A DNA stretch of 47,246 nucleotides, from positions 1 through 47,246 of the forward strand of contig NZ_RPDJ01000054.1 in assembly GCF_004023625.1 (NCBI RefSeq), read 5' to 3'. Within the stretch, counting starts at the first letter, position 1. Every line of letters begins with the position of its first letter. Shown here in pieces: positions 16,917 through 25,209 of the stretch. This DNA comes from Streptomyces cavernae. Its GTDB lineage: Bacteria > Actinomycetota > Actinomycetes > Streptomycetales > Streptomycetaceae. Made by a program: the position numbers and the translations under genes. A model generated the notes under the pieces. That model did not search any database. It was not told the DNA's origin and saw only the letters and a program-made list of their open reading frames with translations.

Positions 16917-16945
16917 CCCTTACAGTGAGGCAGAATCGGTAAGGG
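16917..16945. promoter_or_regulatory. inverted repeat upstream of the PucR-type regulator
   Basis: CCCTTAC at 16917-16923 is mirrored by GTAAGGG at 16939-16945 (7-bp arms, 15-nt spacer), 37 nt before the ATG. TACAGT at 16921-16926 within the left arm reads as a -10 hexamer, so a protein bound here would block transcription. Autoregulation is possible but unproven. Confidence 0.45.
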
Positions 16946-16981
16946 TTGCTCATACACGGCGGACAAAAGATCGAAGGTTCC

Positions 16982-18727
16982 ATGGCGCCCACGCTCGCCT
17001 CGCTCGTGCACCACTCCGCGCTCAAGCTCACCGTGCGGGCGGGCGAGGACCGCCTGGACGTGCCCGTCCGCTGGGCGCACGTCAGCGAACTCGCCGACCC
17101 CGTGCCCTACATGGAGGGCGGGGAGCTGCTGCTGATCACCGCGCTCCAGCTGGACGCAGAGGATCCCGAGGCCATGCGGCGGTATGTGAAGCGGCTGGTG
17201 GGAGCCGGGGTCGTGGGGCTCGGCTTCGCCGTCGGGGTCAACTACGACGAGACCCCGAAAGCGCTCCTCGACGCGGCCGAGCAGGAGGGGCTGCCGCTGC
17301 TCGAAGTGCCCCGGCGCACACCCTTCCTCGCCATCACCAAGGCCGTCTCCGCGGCGATCGCCGCGGACCAGTACCGCGCCGTGACGGCCGGGTTCGCGGC
17401 CCAGCGCGAACTGACCAGGCAGGCGCTGGGCGGCGGGCCCGAGGGGCTGCTGTCCGCGCTCGCCGCACAGGTCGACGGCTGGGCCGCGCTCTACGACGCC
17501 TCTGGCGCCGTCGTCGCGACCGCGCCCGAGTGGGCCGCCCGGCGGGCCGCGGAACTCACCGCCGACGTGGAGCGGCTGCGGGAGCGGCCCGCACCCGCCA
17601 GCGCCGTGGTCGCGGGCGAGGACCGTGACCGGGTGGAACTGCACTCACTGGGCACCGGACGACGGCCCCGGGCCGCGCTCGCCGTGGGCACGGCCGCCGC
17701 ACCGGGCACGGCCGAGCGCTACGCCCTGCACTCCGCGATCGCCCTGCTCACCCTCACGACCGAACGCTCCGGATCGCTGCAGGCCGCGGAACAGCGGATC
17801 GGCGCCGCGGTACTGCGGATGCTGCTGGCCGGGGAGCCCGACCACGCGCGGGCGGTGGCCGGCGACCTGTACGGGGACCTGCTCGACGCGCCGTTCCGGC
17901 TGCTGATCGCCGAACCCGCGCCGGCCCTCGCGGGGGAGGACACCGGGCGGGATCCGCTCGGCGCGCCGGCCGACCTGGCCGACGTCGTCGAGTCGGCCGC
18001 GGCGCGCGCCGGGGAGGCCGTGCTGGTGGTGCCCGAAGGGGCGAAGGGGGAGCGGCTGGTGGTCCTCGCCATGGACGGCGGCGCGGCGGTGGCGGCGTGC
18101 ACGCAGTACGCGCGAGGGCTGGAGACGGCGGCGCGGTCCGCCCCCGCCGAGCAGACCGCCGCTGCTGCCGCGTCCGGGGCCGCTGCCGCTTCCGGGGCTG
18201 CTGGCGGTTCCGCCGCCGCTGCGGCTTCCGGCGCTTCCACCGTTTCCGCTGTTTCCGCTGTTTCCGATGCTTTCCGTGTTTCCGGCCATGGTGGAGCGCT
18301 GGTGGTGGGGATGTCCGCGCCCGCGGGGCCGATCGCGGCGGCGGCCGCTTACAAGCAGGCCGAGCAGGCGCTGTCGGTCGCCCGGCGGCGGGGGCGGTTC
18401 CTGGTGGAGCACGAGCAGGTCGCCGCGGGATCGGTGGTGCCGCTGCTCGCCGACGACGCGGTCCGGGCCTTCGCGGACGGGTTGCTGCGCCCCCTGCACG
18501 AGCACGACGCGACGGGGCGGGGTGATCTGGTCGCCTCGCTGCGGGCGTGGCTGGCGCGGCACGGTCAGTGGGACGCGGCGGCGGCGGACCTGGGGGTGCA
18601 TCGCCACACGTTGCGGTACCGGATGCGGAGGGTCGAGGAGATCCTCGGGCGGTCGTTGGAGGATCCGGATGCGCGGATGGAGCTGTGGCTGGCGTTGAAG
18701 GCGACGGCCGCGGTGGGGCCGGGGTAG
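16982..18727 (+). CDS. PucR-family transcriptional regulator
   Basis: A 581-residue regulator. An N-terminal PucR sensory domain (about residues 1-130; WAHVSELADPVPYMEGGELLL region) is followed by a GGDEF-like central region. A low-complexity Ala/Ser/Gly/Val insert lies at about residues 391-436. The C-terminal PucR helix-turn-helix is near residues 522-560 (WDAAAADLGVHRHTLRYRM). ATG 16982 is preceded by a GAAGG-type ribosome site. It lies just upstream of the semialdehyde dehydrogenase and near gabT. PucR members of this sort control nitrogen-compound and GABA/polyamine catabolism, so regulation of the flanking gab genes is likely but inferred. Confidence 0.8.
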   Translation: MAPTLASLVHHSALKLTVRAGEDRLDVPVRWAHVSELADPVPYMEGGELLLITALQLDAEDPEAMRRYVKRLVGAGVVGLGFAVGVNYDETPKALLDAAEQEGLPLLEVPRRTPFLAITKAVSAAIAADQYRAVTAGFAAQRELTRQALGGGPEGLLSALAAQVDGWAALYDASGAVVATAPEWAARRAAELTADVERLRERPAPASAVVAGEDRDRVELHSLGTGRRPRAALAVGTAAAPGTAERYALHSAIALLTLTTERSGSLQAAEQRIGAAVLRMLLAGEPDHARAVAGDLYGDLLDAPFRLLIAEPAPALAGEDTGRDPLGAPADLADVVESAAARAGEAVLVVPEGAKGERLVVLAMDGGAAVAACTQYARGLETAARSAPAEQTAAAAASGAAAASGAAGGSAAAAASGASTVSAVSAVSDAFRVSGHGGALVVGMSAPAGPIAAAAAYKQAEQALSVARRRGRFLVEHEQVAAGSVVPLLADDAVRAFADGLLRPLHEHDATGRGDLVASLRAWLARHGQWDAAAADLGVHRHTLRYRMRRVEEILGRSLEDPDARMELWLALKATAAVGPG

Positions 18728-18957
18728 GCCCCCTTGGGACGGGAGGGGACGGGACGGGGACGGGTAGGGGCGGCGGGGGCGAACACCTTGCCCCGGCTCC
18801 GAGTGACCCGCAACCACCACGCCAATCCGGCCAGCGCCCCGCCCCCACTACTCCACCCCGGACAAACGACCCGCCGCCCCTCCCGCCCTACCGTGGACCG
18901 AGAAAAGCAGACCAGGGAAAACAAGCGCACCCCACCGCGGAAGGGCCGGAACCCGAC

Positions 18958-20403
18958 ATGACTTCCACCCACGCCTTCTGGCTCGCCGGCCGCCAGGCCA
19001 CCGGCGAGGCCGCCTTCGACGTCACCTCCCCGTGGGACGGGCGTCTCGTAGGCAAGGTCAGCGTCCCCACCGACGCCCAGGTCGAAGAGGCCGTCGCCGC
19101 CGCGCACGCCGTGCGCGACGAGTTCGCCGCCACCCCGGCCCACGTCCGCGCCGCCGCCCTCGACCACGTCAGCCGCCGTCTCGCCGAGCGGACCGAGGAG
19201 ATCGCGCAGCTGATCTCCGCCGAGAACGGCAAGCCGGTGAAGTGGGCCCGCGGCGAGGTCGGCCGCGCCGTCTCCGTGTTCCGGCTCGCCGCGGAGGAGG
19301 CCCGCCGCTTCAACGGCGGCGAGGCCCAGCGGCTCGACACCGACCCCGGCGGCCAGGGCAGGCTCGCGTTCACCCGCCGCTTCCCCAAGGGAGTCGTCCT
19401 CGGTATCGCGCCTTTCAACTTCCCGCTCAACCTGTGCGCCCACAAGGTCGCACCGGCCATCGCGGTGGGCACGCCGATCATCCTCAAACCCGCCCCCGCG
19501 ACCCCGCTGAGCGGTCTGATCCTCGGTGAACTGCTCGCCGGGACCGACCTTCCGGCGGGCTCCTGGTCGGTGCTGCCGGTCGCCAACGACAGGATGCCCG
19601 CCCTGGTGCAGGACGAGCGCCTCCCCGTGATCTCCTTCACCGGCTCCGACAAGGTCGGCTACGCGATCATGGACTCGGTGCCGCGCAAGCACCTCACCCT
19701 GGAGCTGGGCGGCAACGGCGCGGCGGTCGTGCTCGCCGACTACGCCAGCGACGAGGACCTCGACTGGGCGGCCACCCGTATCGCCACCTTCTCCAACTAC
19801 CAGGGCGGCCAGTCCTGCATCTCCGTGCAGCGGGTCATCGCGGACGCGTCCGTCTACGAGCGGCTGCTGCCCCGTGTGGTCGCCGCCGTGGAGGCACAGG
19901 TCACCGGTGACCCCTCGGACGACGCCACCGACGTCGGGCCACTGGTCAGCGAGGACGCGGCCAAGCGGGTCGAGGCCTGGGTGGAGGAGGCCGCGAAGGC
20001 CGGTGCCCGGGTCCTCACCGGCGGCAAGCGCGACGGCGCCTCGTACGCGCCGACCGTCCTCGCCGACGTGCCCGCCGATGTGACCATCTCCTGCGAGGAG
20101 GTCTTCGGACCCGTCCTCACGATGCAGCGGGTCGACGGTGAGGCCGCCGCCTTCGCCGCCGTCAACGACTCCAAGTACGGCCTGCAGGCAGGGGTGTTCA
20201 CCCATGACCTGCAGACCGCCTTCCGTGCCCACCGCGCCCTGGAGGTCGGCGGCGTCGTCATCGGCGACGTGCCCTCGTACCGCGCGGACCAGATGCCGTA
20301 CGGCGGTGTGAAGCAGTCCGGTGTCGGCCGGGAGGGCGTCAGGTTCGCGATGGAGGACTACACCTACGAGCGGGTGATGGTGCTGACCGGGCTCGACCTG
20401 TGA
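18958..20403 (+). CDS. gabD: succinate-semialdehyde dehydrogenase-type aldehyde dehydrogenase
   Basis: A 481-residue aldehyde dehydrogenase. The general base Glu is in LELGGNG (about residue 249), the catalytic Cys in GGQSCIS (about residue 287), and the coenzyme region APFNFPLN is present. GGAA elements upstream of ATG 18958 act as ribosome site; TACCGT near 18889 is a possible -10. Position next to gabT and a PucR regulator suggests oxidation of succinate semialdehyde to succinate. It is not close to classical E. coli GabD in every motif, so other small aldehydes remain possible. A strong terminator hairpin follows. Confidence 0.75.
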   Translation: MTSTHAFWLAGRQATGEAAFDVTSPWDGRLVGKVSVPTDAQVEEAVAAAHAVRDEFAATPAHVRAAALDHVSRRLAERTEEIAQLISAENGKPVKWARGEVGRAVSVFRLAAEEARRFNGGEAQRLDTDPGGQGRLAFTRRFPKGVVLGIAPFNFPLNLCAHKVAPAIAVGTPIILKPAPATPLSGLILGELLAGTDLPAGSWSVLPVANDRMPALVQDERLPVISFTGSDKVGYAIMDSVPRKHLTLELGGNGAAVVLADYASDEDLDWAATRIATFSNYQGGQSCISVQRVIADASVYERLLPRVVAAVEAQVTGDPSDDATDVGPLVSEDAAKRVEAWVEEAAKAGARVLTGGKRDGASYAPTVLADVPADVTISCEEVFGPVLTMQRVDGEAAAFAAVNDSKYGLQAGVFTHDLQTAFRAHRALEVGGVVIGDVPSYRADQMPYGGVKQSGVGREGVRFAMEDYTYERVMVLTGLDL

Positions 20404-20437
20404 CCGCCCTCTGAGCACCCGCACCGGGGAACGTGCG

Positions 20438-20477
20438 AAGGGGCCCGGCACCGGAGCGATGCAGTGCCGGGCCCCTT
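20438..20477. terminator. bidirectional terminator after gabD
   Basis: AAGGGGCCCGGCAC (20438-20451) and its exact complement at 20464-20477 form a 14-bp perfect stem with a 12-nt loop. It lies between the gabD stop and the convergent GH3 remnant, and the flanking A and T residues suit termination in both directions. Confidence 0.8.
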
Positions 20478-20506
20478 CCCCCTCGGTGCCGGCCTGCTCC
20501 GGACCC

Positions 20507-21078
20507 TCAACCGGAGAAGCCGACCCGCGCCAGCCGCAACGGGCCGCGCAGCCGCAGGCGCAGATCGTGGACGCCGGAGACCCGGGCGGCGGCGGCCCCG
20601 ACGATCACGTAGTCGTACGGACCCGCCGTCGCGGGGACGTCGATGGTCGCCAGAACCTCACCGCCGGCCAGGGACAGCTCGACCGAACCCTCGCCCGCCG
20701 CCTCCACCGCGACCACCGTCGCACCGCCACCGAGGACCCCGTCCCCGAGGCCCGCGTCCCCAAGGCCGCCGTCCCCGAGGTCGTGGTCCGCGAGGCCGCC
20801 CTCCCACGGGCCCCCGTCCCCGAAGTCACAGTTCTTGAACAGCAGTTCACCCCTGCCGCCGACCAGTGGCGCCACCGCGTCCCCCGACACCTTCGTGCGG
20901 TCGACGATCTCCGTGTTCCGCTGCTCGTCGAAGTCCACGCCGTTCAGGCCGAGTTCGGCAACGGGGCGCGGGGCGGCGGGAGTTCCGTCCAGGTGGAGCG
21001 TCGAACGGAGCCTGATGTCCTCGCTCGACGCGCCGACGAGCACGTCGTACGCACCCGGCTCGAGCCGCCGTCGGCCGT
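20507..21078 (-). pseudogene. GH3 beta-glucosidase C-terminal remnant (Fn3-like plus CBM6-like)
   Basis: About 190 residues in one minus-strand frame. They begin at RRLEPGAYDVLVGASSEDI, the fibronectin-type-III-like tail found after the catalytic domains of GH3 beta-glucosidases. A CBM6-like module follows (VDFDEQRNTEIVD, LLFKNCDFGDG, VHDLRLRLRGPLRLARVGF). No catalytic domain is present: the frame is cut at about 21078 where a plus-strand GH12 fragment begins. A degenerate GDGGLGDAGLGD repeat lies in the middle. The stop is the natural C-terminus. It is a truncated gene and not expected to be functional. Confidence 0.7.
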
Positions 21079-21302
21079 GTGTGGACATCTGGGACACGGA
21101 CCACGACTACGAGATCATGCTCTGGGTCAACCACAACGGCGCCGTAGGCGCGCTCGGCGACTACCAGGGCAACGCCACCCTCGGCGGGCACAACTGGGGC
21201 GTGTACAAGGGCCGGGTCAACAACCAGGACGGCTCGTACCACGACGTCTTCTCGTTCCTGCGGACCTCCGACTCCACCTCGGGCACTGTCACCGCGCTGT
21301 AG
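21079..21302 (+). pseudogene. GH12 endoglucanase/xyloglucanase C-terminal remnant
   Basis: About 74 residues on the plus strand read DIWDTDHDYEIMLWVNHNGA, then LGGHNWGVYKGRV and YHDVFSFLRTSDSTSGTV. This is the second half of a GH12 beta-jelly-roll fold; EIMLW carries the family's usual catalytic-acid-side signature. No start, signal peptide or N-terminal half is present. The left edge is fused to the GH3 remnant and the right edge to the GH31 remnant, both on the opposite strand. The terminal TAL-stop comes from the neighbouring sequence. Family call is from motif pattern only. Confidence 0.6.
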
Positions 21303-22047
21303 CGCCGCTGGGCGTCGGCCGGGGTGCCCGCGGCGATCCAGTAGTCGATCTGCCGGGCGGAGTCGGCGACCCAGCGCGTACCGTTCTCCGCCAGCTCGAC
21401 GCGGCCGATCGCCGGGTTGTTCCACAGCAGGGTGTAGCCGCGGCTGGAGGTGAGGACCGGGACGGACACCTCGGCGTTGCGCTGCACCAGGTCCAGGACG
21501 ACGCCCTTCTGGTCGAGCCGCCCGTGCTGGTGCTGGCCGAGTCCGTACAGCTTCTCGCCCTCGTACGCGGCGAAACGCTGCTCCAGGCGGTGGTGGCCGT
21601 GACCGACGGCGGTGTGGAGGCGGGAACCCGGCCACCAGAAGTGGGCGCGTTCCTCGGCGAGCAACTCACCGCCGTCGGTGGTCCGCACGAAACGGATGAG
21701 CCCTTCGGCGTTGACCTCCACGGTCAGCGAACCGACGGTCAACTGACCGTGCCCCCTTCGACCTTCACGGTGCTTTCGGTGCTCGGCGGGTCGTCGAGCA
21801 GGGCGCCGGGCACCCCTTCGAGGACCGGACCGCCGAGCCGGGCCCGGACCCGGACGGCGTCCGGGCCCCACGGCTCGACACGCACGGTCTCCTGCCGCCC
21901 GCTCCACTCCAGAGCGCCGTCGCGCTCACGGAACGTTCCGACGGTGGGCGACGACTGGGCGAGGCTGACCACACCCTGCTGCGGGGAAGTGCCCTCGGGG
22001 TGGGGCGTGCGGTGCTCCTGTGGCTGCTTCTCGGCGGACTGATTCAC
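21291..22047 (-). pseudogene. GH31 alpha-xylosidase/alpha-glucosidase N-terminal remnant with frameshift
   Basis: Starting at GTG 22047 (GGAG 10 nt upstream), about 100 codons read to a stop at 21739. The next frame then continues the same protein (LTVGSLTVEVNAEGLIRFVR, AHFWWPGSR, YEGEKLYGLGQHQHGRLDQK, YTLLWNNPAIGRVELAENG). This is the N-terminal beta-sandwich of a GH31 enzyme. The frames join if one base is restored in the C-run at 21752-21756. The sequence stops at RRYSAVT, just before the catalytic barrel, where it abuts the GH12 fragment at about 21291. With no barrel it cannot be catalytic. It was the gene next to the LacI regulator, on the same strand. Confidence 0.72.
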
Positions 22048-22163
22048 GACGAGTGCTCCAGGAGTAAGGAGGTAGGGGGTGCCGGACGCCCGCCAGCGGT
22101 GACAGGACGTCAAGTTCCGGGCCACCGCGGGCATGCCGGTCCGGCCTGGGGGCGAGGTGTCGA

Positions 22164-22200
22164 GGGAGGTGGGAGGTGGGAGGTGGGGGGTGGGGGGTGG
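22164..22200 (+). repeat. GGGAGGT/GGGGGGT heptamer array, G-quadruplex-capable
   Basis: Five 7-bp units (three GGGAGGT then two GGGGGGT) run into a further GGG. Consecutive G-tracts separated by short loops meet the usual G-quadruplex pattern on the plus strand. It lies in the gene-free gap (22048-22255) between the GH31 remnant and the LacI gene. Confidence 0.65.
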
Positions 22201-22255
22201 GAGATCGGAGGTGACGGAAGGCCGGCGGGGCGGGGCGGGGCGGGCGGCCCCCGGG

Positions 22256-23266
22256 TCACGCCGCGGGCGCCGGCCCCGTACTCGCACGCACCGTCAGTTC
22301 CGGGCCGAGCAGCACGACCTCGTCCTTCCCGCGTCCGTCCAGCTTCGCGACCAGATGCTCCACGGCCCGCCGTCCCATTTCCTGCGCGGGAATGGCGACG
22401 GACGTCAGCCGCACGGAGGCCTGAGCCGCGACCTGGTCCGGGCAGATCGCCACGACGGACACGTCCTCGGGCACCGCCCGCCCCCACTGGCGCAGCAGCG
22501 CCAGCAGCGGCTCGATCGCGGACTCGTTCTGGACGACGAAACCGCTGGTGCCGGGGCGTTCGTCGAAGATCCGGGAGAGGGTCAGGGCCATCGCGTCGTA
22601 CCCGCCCTCGCAGGGCCGGTGCAACAGCCGGAGCCCCAACTCCCGTGCCGTCGACCGCAGTCCGTCGAGGGTCCGCTCGGCGAAGCCGGTGTGCCGCTCG
22701 TAAACCGCGGGCGCCTCGCCTATGACCGCGATGTCGCGGTGTCCGAGCCCGGCCAGATGCTGGACGCAGAGCGTGCCCGTCGCGGTGAAGTCCAGATCGA
22801 CGCAGGTCAGACCGGTGGTTTCGGCCGGCAGCCCGATGAGCACCGAGGGCTGGTCCGTGTGGCGGAGCAGCGGCAGCCGCTCGTCCTCGAGCTCCACGTC
22901 CATCAGGATCATCGCGTCGGCGAGCCCGCTGCCGGTGACCCGGCGCACCGCGTCGGGCCCCTCCTCGCCGGTGAGGAGGACGACGTCGTAGCCGTGGGGG
23001 CGGGCCGTGGTGGCGACCGCGATCGCTATCTCCATCATCACGGGGACGTACATGTCGGTCCGCAGCGGGACCATCAGCGCGATGATGTTCGACCTGCTGC
23101 TCGCCAGGGCCCGGGCGCCCGCGTTGGGGTGGTAGCCGAGCTCCCGGATGCTCCGCTCGACCCGCTGCCGGGTGCCCGCGGAGATGGACCGCTTACCGCT
23201 GAGGACATAGCTCACCGTGCTCGCCGAGACTCCGGCGTGCTGGGCGACCTCGGCGAGAGTGACCAT
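22256..23266 (-). CDS. LacI-family transcriptional regulator
   Basis: A complete 336-residue LacI/GalR repressor. The helix-turn-helix TLAEVAQHAGVSASTVSYVL (residues 3-22) is followed by the hinge helix region (NAGARALASSRSNIIALMVP) and a periplasmic-binding-protein-like effector domain. ATG 23266 starts directly at the HTH, as is normal for the family. Two GAAGCGCTTC operator palindromes lie upstream, so it is probably autoregulated. Its likely targets were the adjacent glycoside hydrolase genes, which are now fragments; it is the only intact gene of the island. The effector is probably a plant cell-wall sugar, by context only. Confidence 0.88.
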   Translation of the reverse strand: MVTLAEVAQHAGVSASTVSYVLSGKRSISAGTRQRVERSIRELGYHPNAGARALASSRSNIIALMVPLRTDMYVPVMMEIAIAVATTARPHGYDVVLLTGEEGPDAVRRVTGSGLADAMILMDVELEDERLPLLRHTDQPSVLIGLPAETTGLTCVDLDFTATGTLCVQHLAGLGHRDIAVIGEAPAVYERHTGFAERTLDGLRSTARELGLRLLHRPCEGGYDAMALTLSRIFDERPGTSGFVVQNESAIEPLLALLRQWGRAVPEDVSVVAICPDQVAAQASVRLTSVAIPAQEMGRRAVEHLVAKLDGRGKDEVVLLGPELTVRASTGPAPAA

Positions 23267-23286
23267 CCGGCTCTCTCCAAGCTTGG

Positions 23287-23302
23287 TGTGAAGCGCTTCG
23301 AC
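23287..23302. promoter_or_regulatory. LacI-type operator, proximal
   Basis: The core palindrome GAAGCGCTTC (23290-23299) lies 24 nt upstream of the LacI-family start, within its leader or promoter. The GCGC-centred form is typical for Streptomyces LacI/GalR repressors. Confidence 0.65.
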
Positions 23303-23377
23303 AGGGGGCGCTGCGGACAAGAGATCAGTGAGGGTGGCACGACAGTAGCTTGACGTCGATGCGGGTGTCCATAGGTT

Positions 23378-23393
23378 GTCGAAGCGCTTCGAC
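23378..23393. promoter_or_regulatory. LacI-type operator, distal, 16-bp perfect palindrome
   Basis: GTCGAAGCGCTTCGAC is a perfect palindrome. Its centre is 91 bp from that of the proximal operator, so a looped complex is conceivable. It lies between the regulator and the divergent broken kinase gene. Confidence 0.7.
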
Positions 23394-23475
23394 TGCGGTG
23401 CGTTCGCACAGCCGTGCCGCTTCGTCCCTGGATCACCCTTTCCGGAGTGCGGGTTCATCCCTACCATGCCCGGTC

Positions 23476-25098
23476 GTGGGGGGCCATGAGGTCGGAGGGG
23501 TCGACGGGTCCGGCCGGTGGATCGGCCCGTACCGGGTCCTCGCCGTGCTCGGCGAGGGCGGTATGGGCACCGGCCACCTCGGACGCGACGCGCGAGGACG
23601 GCTGGCGGCCGTGAAGGTGCTGCGCGGCGAACTGGCGGGGGACGAGGCCATGGTGCGCCGCTTCCGTCGCGAGGCCGACGCGGCCGCGGCGGTGCGCGGG
23701 CCGGGCGTGGCTCCGGTGCTGGGCCACGACCTCGACGGTCCCGTGCCGTGGATCGCCTCGGCCTACCTGGCCGGGCCCACCCTGCGACAGGCCGTCGCGG
23801 CGTGCGGGGTCTTCGACGAGGCGGGGCCCGGGCGCTCGTTGCGGAACTGGCCCGTGCCGTCGCGGTGATCCACGGCGCCGGGCTGGTCCACCGCGACCTC
23901 AGGCCGTCCAACGTCGTGCTGACCCGTGACGGCCCGCGCATCATCGACTTCGGCATCGCCCGCCCCGAGTACGGGCTCACCCTCACGGAACCCGGCGTGA
24001 TCCCCGCGACCCCCGGCTACGCCCCGCCGGAACAGGTGACCGGCCGCCGTGCGGGCCCGCCCGCGGACGTCTTCGCCCTGGGCGCGGTGCTGGTCTTCGC
24101 GTGCACGGCCAGGGACCCTTCGGCGCCGGGCACCCGGCGGCGGTCAACTACCGCGTCGTCCACGAGGAACCGTCACTCGACGGGATGCCCGACGGGCTGC
24201 TCGGGCTGGCCCGGGACTGCCTGAGCGGGAGCCCGGCGAACCGTCCCACTCCCGAGGCGGTGGCGGCGCGGGCCGAGGACATCGCCCCGGCTCAGGATGG
24301 TGTCACCGCGCTCGACGCCGCCACGGGCGGGGAGCGCTGGGCGACCCGGGACGTCGGCGCCGCCCGGGCGCTCGCCGTCGACGACACCACCGCGTACCTC
24401 CTGGACCGCGAACGCCGGGTGCGCGCCGTGGCACTGGCCGACCGCTCCCTCCGATGGACCTCCGCCCGCGCGGTCACCGGCAGCGGCACCGCCCGCGCGG
24501 CCGTGACCGACGGGCGGCTGATGGTCACCGCCGACGACGGCACCGCGGTCCTCGACACCGCCGACGGTTCGCCGAGCCGGCGCTCGACCTGGGCACGCCG
24601 GAGCTGCTCGGCGGAGGCCGGGCGGGCGCGCTCGCCCCCGCCGTGACGGACGGCGGCTTCTGCGTGGGCGGCCGGCTGCTCGCCGTACTCGACGCCCGCA
24701 CCGGACGGGAACGCTGGGAACAGGACTCCGAGGACACCTTCTGGGGAGCGCCGACCGTCGCGGGCGGCCGGGTGCACGCGGGCCGTCCCGCCGAACTCTC
24801 GTGCGTGGAGGCCGATTCGGGCGCCCCACGGTGACCCGCCTCGGTGAACTACAGCGGTCTACCGCTGCGCGATGATGTCGTCGTCGGACACGCGCTGTAC
24901 GGGGCACTCGGCAATCCGGCCGATTCCGGGGGCGATGGGAGCGACGACGACGGCGTCTTCACCGTCGACATCCGCACCGGCACCCTCGTGTGGACCTTCG
25001 ACGACCAGGCCGAACAAGGAGGCTGGCGCCTCGCGGGCGCGGCCGGGCGGGTCTTCGTCGCCCGCCTCACCAGCCTGCGCGCGATGCCCACGCTGTGA
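23476..25098 (+). pseudogene. Ser/Thr kinase with PQQ-like propeller (AfsK-like), multiply disrupted
   Basis: Kinase elements are spread over several frames: GPYRVLAVLGEGGMG and VKVL (P-loop and Lys), then VHRDLRPSNVVL and DFGIARP, then RDCLSGSPANRPTPEAV. PQQ-like blades follow (VTALDAATGGERW, LLAVLDARTGRERW, VFTVDIRTGTLVW). Three frame changes near 23825, 24113 and 24575 each fit loss of one base. A TGA at 24832-24834 interrupts an otherwise open frame where Trp would fit. The linker and membrane segment normally between kinase and propeller are missing, suggesting an internal deletion. The glycine loop (GTGHLG for GTVYLG) and HRDLR for HRDLK are also degraded. GTG 23476 is the best remaining start. 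Confidence 0.75.
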
Positions 25099-25209
25099 CC
25101 GCACGCCGGGGCGCGCCCCGGTCCGGGCCCGCGCCGGGGTGGGCGGGCCTGGGCCCCGGGCGTGTTCCCTCCGGCAGGAGCACTCAGGGGGAGCGGCGGG
25201 GGGATCGGC

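Noticed and set aside
20459..22042. 527-codon plus-strand frame across the hydrolase mosaic
   Set aside because: It is antisense to recognisable GH3 and GH31 sequence and shows no domain of its own.
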